NCBI GenBank assembly: GCA_903870315.1
Contig: CAIQCJ010000028.1
Location: 1 to 33,673 of the forward strand
DNA from: an uncultured bacterium
GTDB taxonomy: Bacteria > Patescibacteriota > Minisyncoccia > Phycocordibacterales > PALSA-1337
Direction of reading: 5' to 3'
DNA: 33,673 nt
A program made the position numbers and the translations under genes. The notes below the pieces were generated by a model. The model made no database searches. It was not told the DNA's origin and saw only the letters and a program-made list of their open reading frames with translations. The first letter of the stretch is position 1, and the number at the start of each line of letters is the position of its first letter. This document shows, piece by piece, positions 18,803 through 29,366 of this stretch.

Positions 18803-19264
18803 ATGATTGCTTATAGAGTAATGGAAACAATTGATGAGGTATTGTCTTTATTCGATGATGCGGCTGGTTGTGATGGTCGAGCCAGGACAGGTGGCTGTCT
18901 TACTGTGATTGGTAATGGCGAGCCACATCCATTGATCATCCCAATCGGTGAAGTTTCGGATATGGACAGGCAGATCAACTACTGGACAAACAGCAGAGAA
19001 AAAGCTGTCAGACTCGCCGCCAATCCAAAGGATATATCTTGCTGGACGACACGTGACGCAAAAAATAAGAAATACGGTGGTGGCGTGCGTGCGTTGGATG
19101 GTAGCATATATACCTTCTCTGGCTTGTCTGAGCATTGGGATGAAGCTATCTCTGTAGTTGTCGCCAATATTGTTACTCCTGGTAGTATGACGATTGAGCA
19201 TGTACGCAAGATTGCGAAGATTAGTGAGAATCCCCGCATTGTCGGTTTCTTCTTGCGTTGGTGA
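18803..19264 (+). CDS. Hypothetical protein with its own promoter, Shine-Dalgarno and terminator
   Basis: ATG 18803, 5 nt after GGAGG; provided ORF starts at TTG 18791. GGGVRALDGSIYTFSGLSEHWDEAISVVVA; family not recognised. Confidence 0.75.
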   Translation: MIAYRVMETIDEVLSLFDDAAGCDGRARTGGCLTVIGNGEPHPLIIPIGEVSDMDRQINYWTNSREKAVRLAANPKDISCWTTRDAKNKKYGGGVRALDGSIYTFSGLSEHWDEAISVVVANIVTPGSMTIEHVRKIAKISENPRIVGFFLRW

Positions 19265-19293
19265 TGTTTATCAACATAAAAGTTTCCGAACCG

Positions 19294-19328
19294 AAATAGT
19301 CCATGGCATGCCAACGTGGACTATTTTT
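19294..19328 (+). terminator. Rho-independent terminator
   Basis: AAATAGTCCA / TGGACTATTT 10-bp stem followed by a T tract. Confidence 0.85.
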
Positions 19329-19380
19329 TGTTTCCAGTTTATATAAAATTTTGCAGATCTACCTATTATCTATTTTCTGC

Positions 19381-19386
19381 TATAAT
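19381..19386 (+). promoter_or_regulatory. -10 box TATAAT, 7 nt upstream of ATG 19394
   Basis: TATAAT-ATATGCC-ATG. Confidence 0.6.
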
Positions 19387-19393
19387 ATATGCC

Positions 19394-22228
19394 ATGGAAT
19401 CTATAGACAATCCCGCAGGAAAATTCACTAGTCCTCATGAGGAGATAGCTTATCTGAAAGATATGATCGCTCGTAGAGAGCGTGAGCTCCTAGAAGAAAC
19501 TCCAGAAGCTAGTACGGAGCATATTGCTCGTGAAGAGGTGGTTAAATACGCAGAACGTAAGTCTGACCAGATACTTCATGACAAGTACATAGTACCAACT
19601 CAAGAGATGGAAGCTATAGTCTTGGAACTCTCTCCAGAAGAACATGACGAGAAGATGAATGAGCTCTTGGGCTTCTTGGAAAAGAAAGGCATACACAACA
19701 CTTTGAAGATGGTAGAAAATATGCATGATCCTCACATATACGATGATTTCCATCGTCTTCTGGTCCAATATATTCGTGCGGGTTTTGTCATTGGTGGTCT
19801 TAAGGATAGAGATCCGCTCTGGCGCTCTCTCAAGATGTCTCTTTATGAGATTCTAGTTCCAGAGGTTAATACTTCAGATAAGGGTGGTACGTCCAAACCT
19901 CTCAAAGAACTACTTTCTTCTATGGAACAGTTCTATGCTGGTATGTGTTCGGTAAAAGATAAGGATTCTGATAACAACGTCTTTGCCTTCGAGATAGCTG
20001 TCGCAAACCACAGCGAAGATTTCATATTCTACTGCGCTGTCCCAGACAATAAGAGAAACCTCTTCGAGAAACAGATACTTTCGGTTTTTCCAGATGCGAA
20101 AGTAACTGAGAGAAAGGATGATTATAATATATTTCCGAATACCAGTACATCTGTAGCCTCATATGCTCATCAGAGAAGGAACCATATATTTCCACTTAAG
20201 ACTTATGATGAGTTTGACCACGATCCCATAAACGCTGTTCTGAATTCATTCTCAAAGATAAACAAAGACGGTGAAGGGGCTTCTTTACAGATCGTCTTCA
20301 AACCTGTCGGGGACTTTTATAATAGTAAATACAAGAAAGCACTCGAGAAGATCAAGAAAGGTGAAAAACTCCACGAAGCTATAGATATAGCTTATACAAC
20401 TGGTGATAAGGTATTGAAGGGTATTGGCAAAGGCCTTGAAGCTGGTTTTCAAGGAGCCTTCGACCTCATAGGTGACTTGGCTAGTGGTTCAGATAAGAAA
20501 GATGATCCTAAGAAAAAAGAACAAGAAGACAAGAAGAAGCGCCAAGAAGCTGGTGATAAGGGTATGCGTCCGGAGAATGAGATTGCTTCAAAGGAAATAG
20601 AGAAGAAGACTACTACCATGGTCTTGTCTACGAATATAAGAATAATAGCTTCAGCGAAAGATGAGTCTGTAGCCAAGTCTATATTGAGTGATCTAGAAGC
20701 CGCCTTCAATCAGTTCGAAGATGTGAATGGTAATGGTCTAGACTTTGTCCGTGTGAACAAGTCAAAATTGCAAAGAGAATTGGAAAATTTTACCTATCGA
20801 TCTTTCGATGATGATCAAAATTGTCCACTTTCTCTCAAGGAATTGGCGACAATCATGCATATGCCAGTAGCCGGAAAAATTTCGACTTCTCAAGTCAAGC
20901 TTACCAAGTCTGGTACATCGGCTGCGCCGCTTGGCTTACCACAGATAGGTACTTTGCTCGGTATAAACTCAGATCGTGGACGTGAGACTAGTATATATAT
21001 GACACCAGAGGATCGTCTAAGACACTTCTATGTGATCGGTCAGACCGGTACTGGTAAGACGACACTTCTCAAGAATATGATTTTGCAGGATATGCAACGT
21101 GGTGACGGAGTCTGTTTCATAGATCCGCACGGTTCAGATGTTGAAGATATCTTGGCAATCGTTCCACCAGAGAGATATGGAGATGTCATATATTTCGATC
21201 CAGCTTACACAGCTCGTCCTATGGCGCTCAATATGCTGGAGTACGATCCCCGTTTCCCCGAACAGAAGACTTTCGTGGTGAACGAGATGCTTTCTATATT
21301 CAATAAACTTTTCGATATGAAAGTCGCTGGTGGCCCGATGTTCGAGCAATATTTCCGCAATGCCGTACTACTGACTATAGATGACCAAACTACAGGGAAT
21401 ACTCTTGTCGATGTTTCCCGCGTGCTTTCCAACAAAGCTTTTCGTGAGATGAAACTTTCAAAATGTACCAATCCTCTAGTTATACAGTTTTGGAGAGAGG
21501 TGGCAGACAAGGCTGGTGGGGAAGCTTCTCTCGCCAACATTGTCCCTTACATAGTTTCTAAGTTCGACAATTTCTTGGCTAACGACATCATGCGTCCAGT
21601 TATTGCTCAAGAAAAGTCCACCTTCAATTTCCGAGATATTATGGACAATAAGAAGATACTTTTGGTAAATCTTTCTAAGGGTCGCCTTGGTGACATCAAT
21701 GCTAACCTTATTGGTCTTATCTTGGTTGGTAAGATACTTATGTCGGCCTTGTCACGTGTAGATTCTATTGGAAAAGATTTACCACCATTCTATTTATATG
21801 TTGATGAATTCCAAAACGTGACCACAGAATCTATTGCCACCATTCTTTCGGAAGCTCGTAAGTATAAACTCTCTATGACGATAGCCCATCAGTTCATCAA
21901 ACAGCTGGATGAGAAGATCAAGAATGCCGTCTTCGGTAACGTCGGTTCTATGGCCGTATTCCGTGTTGGTGTAGAAGATAGTGAATTCCTGGCCAAGCAG
22001 TTTGCACCGGTATTTACAGAGAAAGACATTATTAACATAGACAACTACAATTGTTATATCAAGATGTTGGCGCAAGGTAAGCCAGTCAAACCATTCAACA
22101 TCTTCGCACAAAATATTCCTAAAGGTGATCGTGATGTCGCTGGTAGACTTAAAGAATTATCTTATTTGACTTATGGTCAAGAAAGGAGCATTATCGAAAG
22201 TGAGATCAATGCGAAGTATAAGAAGTAA
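19394..22228 (+). CDS. TraG/TraD-like type IV coupling-type AAA+ ATPase (long form)
   Basis: Walker A GQTGTGKTTLLKNM, CFIDPHGSDVEDILAIVP, YLYVDEFQNVTTESIATILSEARKYKLSMTIAHQF. About 500-residue N-terminal extension relative to the 684-2558 paralog. Confidence 0.87.
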   Translation: MESIDNPAGKFTSPHEEIAYLKDMIARRERELLEETPEASTEHIAREEVVKYAERKSDQILHDKYIVPTQEMEAIVLELSPEEHDEKMNELLGFLEKKGIHNTLKMVENMHDPHIYDDFHRLLVQYIRAGFVIGGLKDRDPLWRSLKMSLYEILVPEVNTSDKGGTSKPLKELLSSMEQFYAGMCSVKDKDSDNNVFAFEIAVANHSEDFIFYCAVPDNKRNLFEKQILSVFPDAKVTERKDDYNIFPNTSTSVASYAHQRRNHIFPLKTYDEFDHDPINAVLNSFSKINKDGEGASLQIVFKPVGDFYNSKYKKALEKIKKGEKLHEAIDIAYTTGDKVLKGIGKGLEAGFQGAFDLIGDLASGSDKKDDPKKKEQEDKKKRQEAGDKGMRPENEIASKEIEKKTTTMVLSTNIRIIASAKDESVAKSILSDLEAAFNQFEDVNGNGLDFVRVNKSKLQRELENFTYRSFDDDQNCPLSLKELATIMHMPVAGKISTSQVKLTKSGTSAAPLGLPQIGTLLGINSDRGRETSIYMTPEDRLRHFYVIGQTGTGKTTLLKNMILQDMQRGDGVCFIDPHGSDVEDILAIVPPERYGDVIYFDPAYTARPMALNMLEYDPRFPEQKTFVVNEMLSIFNKLFDMKVAGGPMFEQYFRNAVLLTIDDQTTGNTLVDVSRVLSNKAFREMKLSKCTNPLVIQFWREVADKAGGEASLANIVPYIVSKFDNFLANDIMRPVIAQEKSTFNFRDIMDNKKILLVNLSKGRLGDINANLIGLILVGKILMSALSRVDSIGKDLPPFYLYVDEFQNVTTESIATILSEARKYKLSMTIAHQFIKQLDEKIKNAVFGNVGSMAVFRVGVEDSEFLAKQFAPVFTEKDIINIDNYNCYIKMLAQGKPVKPFNIFAQNIPKGDRDVAGRLKELSYLTYGQERSIIESEINAKYKK

Positions 22229-22231
22229 TAT

Positions 22232-22720
22232 ATGGAAGGATTTAATCAAACCCCAATAACCCCGGAATCAAACGAGCCAACAGCCGATCAGCTGCGGGTG
22301 CGGTTAGCTGATTTGCGCAAGCAGATGGAGATGTTCGGAGATGTTACTGCAGCCGACCGCGCAGAGGTTGAAAGATTGGCAGCTTTGATAAGTAGCAAAA
22401 CAAGTGAAAAAAGTGAAGCGGAAACTTCTGAACCAGAAACAAAAGATCCGGAGGCTGGACCTGATCGAAGAAGTAGGTTTGATGCTAACATGAAAGAGAT
22501 TGAAAATATGATTCGACGAGGTGACACTGTAGTCTCGAAGAGTGGAACTAGTAGAATAGTCGAAGATATAGTGATGAGCCCTGATGTAGAAGGAGGAGGT
22601 GCTATCGTTTTTACAACAACCAAAGCTGGCAAAACATTTCCTGAAAGATTAACTTTTCATCAATTCCTAGATGGTAAACGCTCTATTGCTCACATAGAGA
22701 AAGCTAGCAAATATTATTGA
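22232..22720 (+). CDS. Hypothetical protein
   Basis: 162-aa ORF 3 nt after the ATPase stop, same strand; no recognised motif. Confidence 0.7.
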   Translation: MEGFNQTPITPESNEPTADQLRVRLADLRKQMEMFGDVTAADRAEVERLAALISSKTSEKSEAETSEPETKDPEAGPDRRSRFDANMKEIENMIRRGDTVVSKSGTSRIVEDIVMSPDVEGGGAIVFTTTKAGKTFPERLTFHQFLDGKRSIAHIEKASKYY

Positions 22721-22750
22721 AACTTTTTTTATTCTTATAATATATAAACA

Positions 22751-23758
22751 ATGTCTTTAACTGACGAAATTCATTTTCATGCCAAAGCCGGCAACGGTGG
22801 TATTGGTGTTGTCCGCTGGAGGCATGAGAAAGGGAAAGAATTTGCTGGTGCCGCTGGAGGTAACGGTGGTCGTGGTGGAGATATATATATCCGCGCTGTC
22901 CGTGACATAAGCGTCATGTCTCGCTATAAGACCGTTAAGAAATTCGAAAGCCAAAAAGGTCAAGATGGGATGAATTGGAGCATGCAAGGGAAGTCTGGTG
23001 AGGATCTTTTCATAGATCTACCGATAGGCTCTGTTGTGAAGAATCTAGAAACTGGACGTACAGTTGAGCTACTAGAAGAAGGTCAAGAGTCAAAGATTTT
23101 ACATGGTGGTAAAGGCGGTTTGGGCAATGAACATTTCAAGGCTTCTACAAATGTTAAGCCCGAGCAGTCAACTCCAGGATATCCTGGTGAAGAGGCGGAT
23201 TTTGTAGTGGAGTTGAACCTTATCGCTGATGCTGGTCTCATAGGTCTACCAAATGCAGGCAAGTCCAGTCTGCTCAACGCTCTCACACATGCTCATGCTA
23301 AGGTTGCGAGTTATGCTTTTACAACACTTGATCCAAACTTGGGAGCCTTGCATGGAGGTTATATCCTAGCTGATATTCCAGGACTTATTGAAGGTGCAGC
23401 AGAAGGAAAAGGTCTTGGTATACAGTTTCTGAAGCACGTGAAGAGGACGAAAGTTTTGATACATCTGATCTCTCTAGAAAATGATGCATTGGTGGCAGCT
23501 TACAAGACTGTCCGTGATGAACTCAAAAAATATGGTGAAGGATTGGCTGAAAAGCCAGAAATAATGATCTTATCTAAGACTGATACAGTGACTCAGAAAG
23601 TTGTCACAGCTGCTCACAAGAAGATGGAGAAATATTTGAAGAAAGATGAAGGAGGCAAGGTTATAGGTAAGATTTTCGAAGTCTCTGTCCTGGACGATGT
23701 TGCTATCAAGAAACTTGGGGAGGAGTTGGTGAAGATATTGTTAGCAGCAAATAAATAG
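22751..23758 (+). CDS. obg: GTPase Obg/CgtA
   Basis: Glycine-rich Obg fold (HAKAGNGGIGVVRWRHEKGKEFAGAAGGNGGRGGDIYI), G1 GLPNAGKSSLLNAL, DIPGLIEGAAEGKGLG. Confidence 0.97.
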   Translation: MSLTDEIHFHAKAGNGGIGVVRWRHEKGKEFAGAAGGNGGRGGDIYIRAVRDISVMSRYKTVKKFESQKGQDGMNWSMQGKSGEDLFIDLPIGSVVKNLETGRTVELLEEGQESKILHGGKGGLGNEHFKASTNVKPEQSTPGYPGEEADFVVELNLIADAGLIGLPNAGKSSLLNALTHAHAKVASYAFTTLDPNLGALHGGYILADIPGLIEGAAEGKGLGIQFLKHVKRTKVLIHLISLENDALVAAYKTVRDELKKYGEGLAEKPEIMILSKTDTVTQKVVTAAHKKMEKYLKKDEGGKVIGKIFEVSVLDDVAIKKLGEELVKILLAANK

Positions 23759-23770
23759 TATTTTGCTTTT

Positions 23771-25327
23771 CTAACCCAATTTCTCAGTGAGAAGTTTTTT
23801 CACAAGATCTGGATTGGCGGCACCCCTCGTAGACTTCATAGCTTGACCGATCAGAAACTGTATAGAAGCGACCTTACCGGCCTTATATTCATCGACAGCC
23901 TTAGTGTTGTCGGCGATGACTTTATCTATGGTAGGGCCAATGTCAGCGGCGTCACTTTTTTGTAGTAAACCATTTTTCTCGGCTATGGTGCGAGCGGATA
24001 TGGCACCTTTAGAATTATCAGAAATGCTAGCAGCAGTCTCTTTGATAAGTAGTGCTAGTGTGTCTTTGGCACCGCGTGAAGAAATCTCGCCAACAGCAAT
24101 CATTGAGATAAGTTCAGCAAATGACGCTGGTGCTATGGCGGATTTTATATCAAAAATAGGGGAATCATCGGATGCCATATCCTTCTTTGATGTCTTCAAG
24201 AGCCCAAGATAATCAGTCAGTATATAGTTTATGACAAGCTTTACTCTCTTCTGGTCAGTTATTCCTAAGCCTTTGGATAATTCAGTAATTATGGATTCGA
24301 AATACTTGGCAAGTTCTGCATTTTCCACAAATACAGCCACCTCCTTATCTGTCATGCCATAGTCTTTATGGTATCTATCTCGCTTTTTCCATGGTAACTC
24401 CGGCATATCCTTGCTTAGATTTTCCACGCTGAACCCAGTTATTTCAGAGATCTTCATCTTTGGTATGTCTGGATCGGGGAAGTAACGATAGTCATGTGAA
24501 CTCTCCTTGCTGCGTTGTGAGAACGTCTTCTGTTTGGTGTCATCCCAACCACGAGTCTCTTGGACGACTTTTTCTAGACCAGCTTTTTCAATGTCAGTCT
24601 TTGCTGATTCGAGTGCTTCCAATATGTCGCTCTGTCTTCGGATCTCATAAGCGATGGCGCGTTCTACCGAACGGAATGAATTCAAGTTCTTGACTTCAGT
24701 CTTTGTGCCAAATTTACCAGCAGATGTTGCTTCTGGAGTAGCAACAGAGATATTGGCTTCTACACGCATTTCACCTTTTTCCATGTTCGCTTCTCCGGCA
24801 CCTAGGTATCTCAAAAGTAATTGCAATTCTTTTGCAAAGCGCACGGCTGTCTCCGCATCGTGTATGACCGGTTTTGTAACTAGCTCCATAAGTGGCACAC
24901 CCGCACGATTGAAATTGACCAAGCTTTTCTCGTGCTGGTCATGAGTGGACTGAGCGGTATCTTCTTCGAGGTGAATACGTTCGAGTTTTACACCAGCAAG
25001 TTCGCCGTTTGATATGAGAGGGAATTTGAATTGACTGATCTGATAACCCTTTGGTATATCTGGATAAAAGTAGTTTTTACGATCCCATTCGGTGAAGTCT
25101 GCCAAATCACCCACAACAGCTAGACCCATCTTGAGGACATGTTTAATAGCCTGTTTGTTCAATACTGGTAAAGTTCCAGGATGACCCATACAAATAGGGC
25201 ATATGTTCTCATTTGGTTTTTCTTCGTCAGGATTGTTCCTGCACGAACAGAACATCTTTGAGGCCGTTTTCAGCTCAGCGTGTATCTCAAGGCCGATAGT
25301 CGGTACGTATTTTGTCTTAGTTTCCAT
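23771..25327 (-). CDS. gatB: Asp/Glu-tRNA amidotransferase subunit B
   Basis: IGLEIHAELKTASKMFCSC, NICPICMGHPGTLPVLN, RKNYFYPDIPKGYQISQ, NFNRAGVPLMELVTKP. Confidence 0.97.
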   Translation of the reverse strand: METKTKYVPTIGLEIHAELKTASKMFCSCRNNPDEEKPNENICPICMGHPGTLPVLNKQAIKHVLKMGLAVVGDLADFTEWDRKNYFYPDIPKGYQISQFKFPLISNGELAGVKLERIHLEEDTAQSTHDQHEKSLVNFNRAGVPLMELVTKPVIHDAETAVRFAKELQLLLRYLGAGEANMEKGEMRVEANISVATPEATSAGKFGTKTEVKNLNSFRSVERAIAYEIRRQSDILEALESAKTDIEKAGLEKVVQETRGWDDTKQKTFSQRSKESSHDYRYFPDPDIPKMKISEITGFSVENLSKDMPELPWKKRDRYHKDYGMTDKEVAVFVENAELAKYFESIITELSKGLGITDQKRVKLVINYILTDYLGLLKTSKKDMASDDSPIFDIKSAIAPASFAELISMIAVGEISSRGAKDTLALLIKETAASISDNSKGAISARTIAEKNGLLQKSDAADIGPTIDKVIADNTKAVDEYKAGKVASIQFLIGQAMKSTRGAANPDLVKKLLTEKLG

Positions 25328-25334
25328 GGGCTTT

Positions 25335-25340
25335 ATATTA
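25335..25340 (-). promoter_or_regulatory. -10-like box TAATAT, 7 nt upstream of gatB ATG
   Basis: Reverse complement reads TGC-TAATAT-AAAGCCC-ATG (extended -10). Confidence 0.45.
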
Positions 25341-25391
25341 GCATAAAGGAGTGGTATTATGGCAGTACATTAGTCATTAATATAAAACAAT

Positions 25392-25676
25392 ATGAATCCA
25401 AACAATGAGTCAATGGATACGACTGTAATGAAGCCACAAGAACAACAGAGAAATCAGATAATAGATATTTTAAAGATGGGTGGTATAGAGAATATTAGCC
25501 CAACTACAGCAGATACCTTAATGAGAGGTGTCGGGGTTAATCAAAAAGATCAAATCGCTATCATGGCCGCACTTGATAATTGGTCAAAGTCTACTACTGA
25601 AGCTGAGATGCAAATAATTGCAAATGAGCTTGCTGAGGTTGTAAAGAAAGGACAGTATCTACATTTGGAGGATTAA
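25392..25676 (+). CDS. Small hypothetical protein
   Basis: 94-aa ORF in a defined intergenic slot; no recognised motif. Confidence 0.6.
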   Translation: MNPNNESMDTTVMKPQEQQRNQIIDILKMGGIENISPTTADTLMRGVGVNQKDQIAIMAALDNWSKSTTEAEMQIIANELAEVVKKGQYLHLED

Positions 25677-25692
25677 AGGCATTCTTTATATC

Positions 25693-25720
25693 TTGACTTT
25701 TTAGCTTAAAATGCTATCCT
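25693..25720 (+). promoter_or_regulatory. Promoter TTGACT-N16-TATCCT (TGC-extended -10) of the RRM gene
   Basis: TTGACT 25693-25698; TATCCT 25715-25720. Confidence 0.55.
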
Positions 25721-25727
25721 ACTGGCT

Positions 25728-25844
25728 ACGTAAGTTTCTCGTCCTTACCGTTAGCATAACGTACGAGAGTTCCGCTTAAGCGTAAGCTTTCGTAGGTTCT
25801 CGTAAGAGACTGACAAAGTGATCGTTGTGCGGGTAAAGAAGAAA
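25728..25844 (+). promoter_or_regulatory. Structured 5' leader of the RRM protein gene
   Basis: Hairpins: TCTCG..TAC.GTTA-gca-TAAC.GTA.CGAGA (25737-25768); AAGC-GTAA-GCTT (25778-25789); TCTC-GTAA-GAGA (25798-25809). Confidence 0.6.
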
Positions 25845-26105
25845 ATGTCAAAAAGACTTTTCATCGGTAGCGTTGCATGGGCAACCACATCTGACAGCTT
25901 GAAGAAGCACTTCGAGCAAGTCGGTGCAGTGGAAGAGGCTAACATCTTGACTGACAAGATGACTGGTCGTTCACGTGGCTTCGGCTTCGTGACCATGTCA
26001 AATGATGCTGATGCCGATACAGCTGTTTCAAAGCTGAATGGCAGTGAGCTCGATGGTCGCAAGATCGTCGTATCAGAAGCTCGTCCAAAGACAGACCGCG
26101 TATAA
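25845..26105 (+). CDS. Single-RRM RNA-binding protein
   Basis: KRLFIGSVAWATTSDSLKKHFEQVG (RNP2) ... GRSRGFGFVTM (RNP1). Start trimmed to ATG 25845. Confidence 0.95.
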   Translation: MSKRLFIGSVAWATTSDSLKKHFEQVGAVEEANILTDKMTGRSRGFGFVTMSNDADADTAVSKLNGSELDGRKIVVSEARPKTDRV

Positions 26106-26129
26106 GCAATTATACTCGGCTGTGTTTGC

Positions 26130-26163
26130 AAAAAATCCGCTGTCGCAAGACGGTGGATTTTTT
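26130..26163. terminator. Bidirectional-type rho-independent terminator
   Basis: AAAAAATCC..GTC-GCAA-GAC..GGATTTTTT with GNRA-type loop. Confidence 0.8.
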
Positions 26164-26204
26164 GTTCGGATTATAAATAACTTTCGCGATGGCTTGAGAT
26201 TTGC

Positions 26205-26210
26205 TACAAT
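26205..26210 (+). promoter_or_regulatory. -10 box TACAAT (TGC-extended), 6 nt upstream of ATG 26217
   Basis: TGC-TACAAT-GCCTCC-ATG. Confidence 0.55.
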
Positions 26211-26216
26211 GCCTCC

Positions 26217-28279
<2,063 letters not shown>

Positions 28280-28320
28280 ACGATCCAGGACTATCAGAAA
28301 TAAGTAGATATTGATTCCTT

Positions 28321-29316
28321 CTAGATCTCCCTCGGCTTATATTCCGCCGGCGCCTTCTCTAACCACCAAGTCAATTGTTCTCTAGTCAGCAGTCCTTCTT
28401 GTGCACCTATGAACTGTGCTACCGACATAGGGTTTATAGGAGCCCAGACTAGGGCTTCTAGAGGTGGTCTACCTAGGGCTAAAGCGGTGACAAAGGTGGA
28501 TGCCCAAGCATCGCCGCAACCAGTTCTTTCGTATGGAGGTTTCGGGTCTGGATACATTGGCATAAAGTAATAGTGGTCACCATCGAACAGGTAGGCGCCA
28601 TTTGTACCATCAGTTATGGCGACGAGTTCTGGACCGTAAGAAGCAAGTTTTTTCAGAAGAGCTTTTATGTCGCGGTTATCTGTCTGTAGTATTGTCTGAG
28701 CTTCTTCCAAGTTTACTATGAAGAGTTCGGTGCGAGCATATATACGCTTCAGCTCATCAACTCCAAGGCTGATTTGGAATGTTCCAGGCTGGAAGGCGAG
28801 CTTAACGTTAGGATGTTCATCTAGATAGTCGGCTATCTCACTATGGTACATCCTGGTATTTGGTGGTAGTGAAGTGAGATATATCCACTTCGGTTCTTGG
28901 AATTTAGGAAGCTTGTACTCGTACTCAATATGATTTATCAATATAGTCCTATCGGTGTCATACCATAGTACGAAATGATAATTGCTAGGTTTATTTTTGT
29001 TGATCTTAACATTGGACGTTTCAACTTTGTCTTTCTTCAGCTCCACTAAACAGTCTCTACCGTTTTGATCATCACCAAGGTTAGACAATAGAGCGCTGTG
29101 CAGTCCTAACCTAGCAGCAGATACCGCAGCATTGGCTGCATTGCCGACAGCCTTGACGACAGTCACTGATTCGAAAGGTATTTTGGCTCCAAATGGCATA
29201 CAGATCTCTTCACCATACTTGTCTACGGTGCAGTGTATGTGGGGATCTTTCAAGTGAATGAAAGCGTCGGTCGTTGTGTCGCCTATAGAGATTATATCAA
29301 TCGGTTTGCCGAACAT
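28321..29316 (-). CDS. PfkB family carbohydrate kinase
   Basis: IISIGDTTTDAFI; GNAANAAVSAARLGLHSALLSNLGDDQNG; catalytic RTGCGDAWASTFVTAL. Confidence 0.9.
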   Translation of the reverse strand: MFGKPIDIISIGDTTTDAFIHLKDPHIHCTVDKYGEEICMPFGAKIPFESVTVVKAVGNAANAAVSAARLGLHSALLSNLGDDQNGRDCLVELKKDKVETSNVKINKNKPSNYHFVLWYDTDRTILINHIEYEYKLPKFQEPKWIYLTSLPPNTRMYHSEIADYLDEHPNVKLAFQPGTFQISLGVDELKRIYARTELFIVNLEEAQTILQTDNRDIKALLKKLASYGPELVAITDGTNGAYLFDGDHYYFMPMYPDPKPPYERTGCGDAWASTFVTALALGRPPLEALVWAPINPMSVAQFIGAQEGLLTREQLTWWLEKAPAEYKPREI

Positions 29317-29322
29317 GCATGG

Positions 29323-29328
29323 ATTATA
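29323..29328 (-). promoter_or_regulatory. -10 box TATAAT (TGG-extended), 6 nt upstream of the PfkB ATG
   Basis: Reverse complement TGG-TATAAT-CCATGC-ATG. Confidence 0.6.
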
Positions 29329-29354
29329 CCATGTCCATATTTATTAACATGCTG

Positions 29355-29360
29355 TATAAT
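29355..29360 (+). promoter_or_regulatory. -10 box TATAAT, 6 nt upstream of ATG 29367
   Basis: TATAAT-ATCCAC-ATG. Confidence 0.6.
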
Positions 29361-29366
29361 ATCCAC

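Noticed and set aside
684-22228. Complete type IV secretion/conjugation system
   Set aside because: Only coupling-protein-like ATPases are visible; no relaxase, VirB4, VirB6 or pilin genes in the window.
25328-25345. CTTTAT-ATTAGC-ATAAAG inverted repeat upstream of gatB as an operator
   Set aside because: Short, AT-rich and overlapping the presumed -10 region; could easily be chance.
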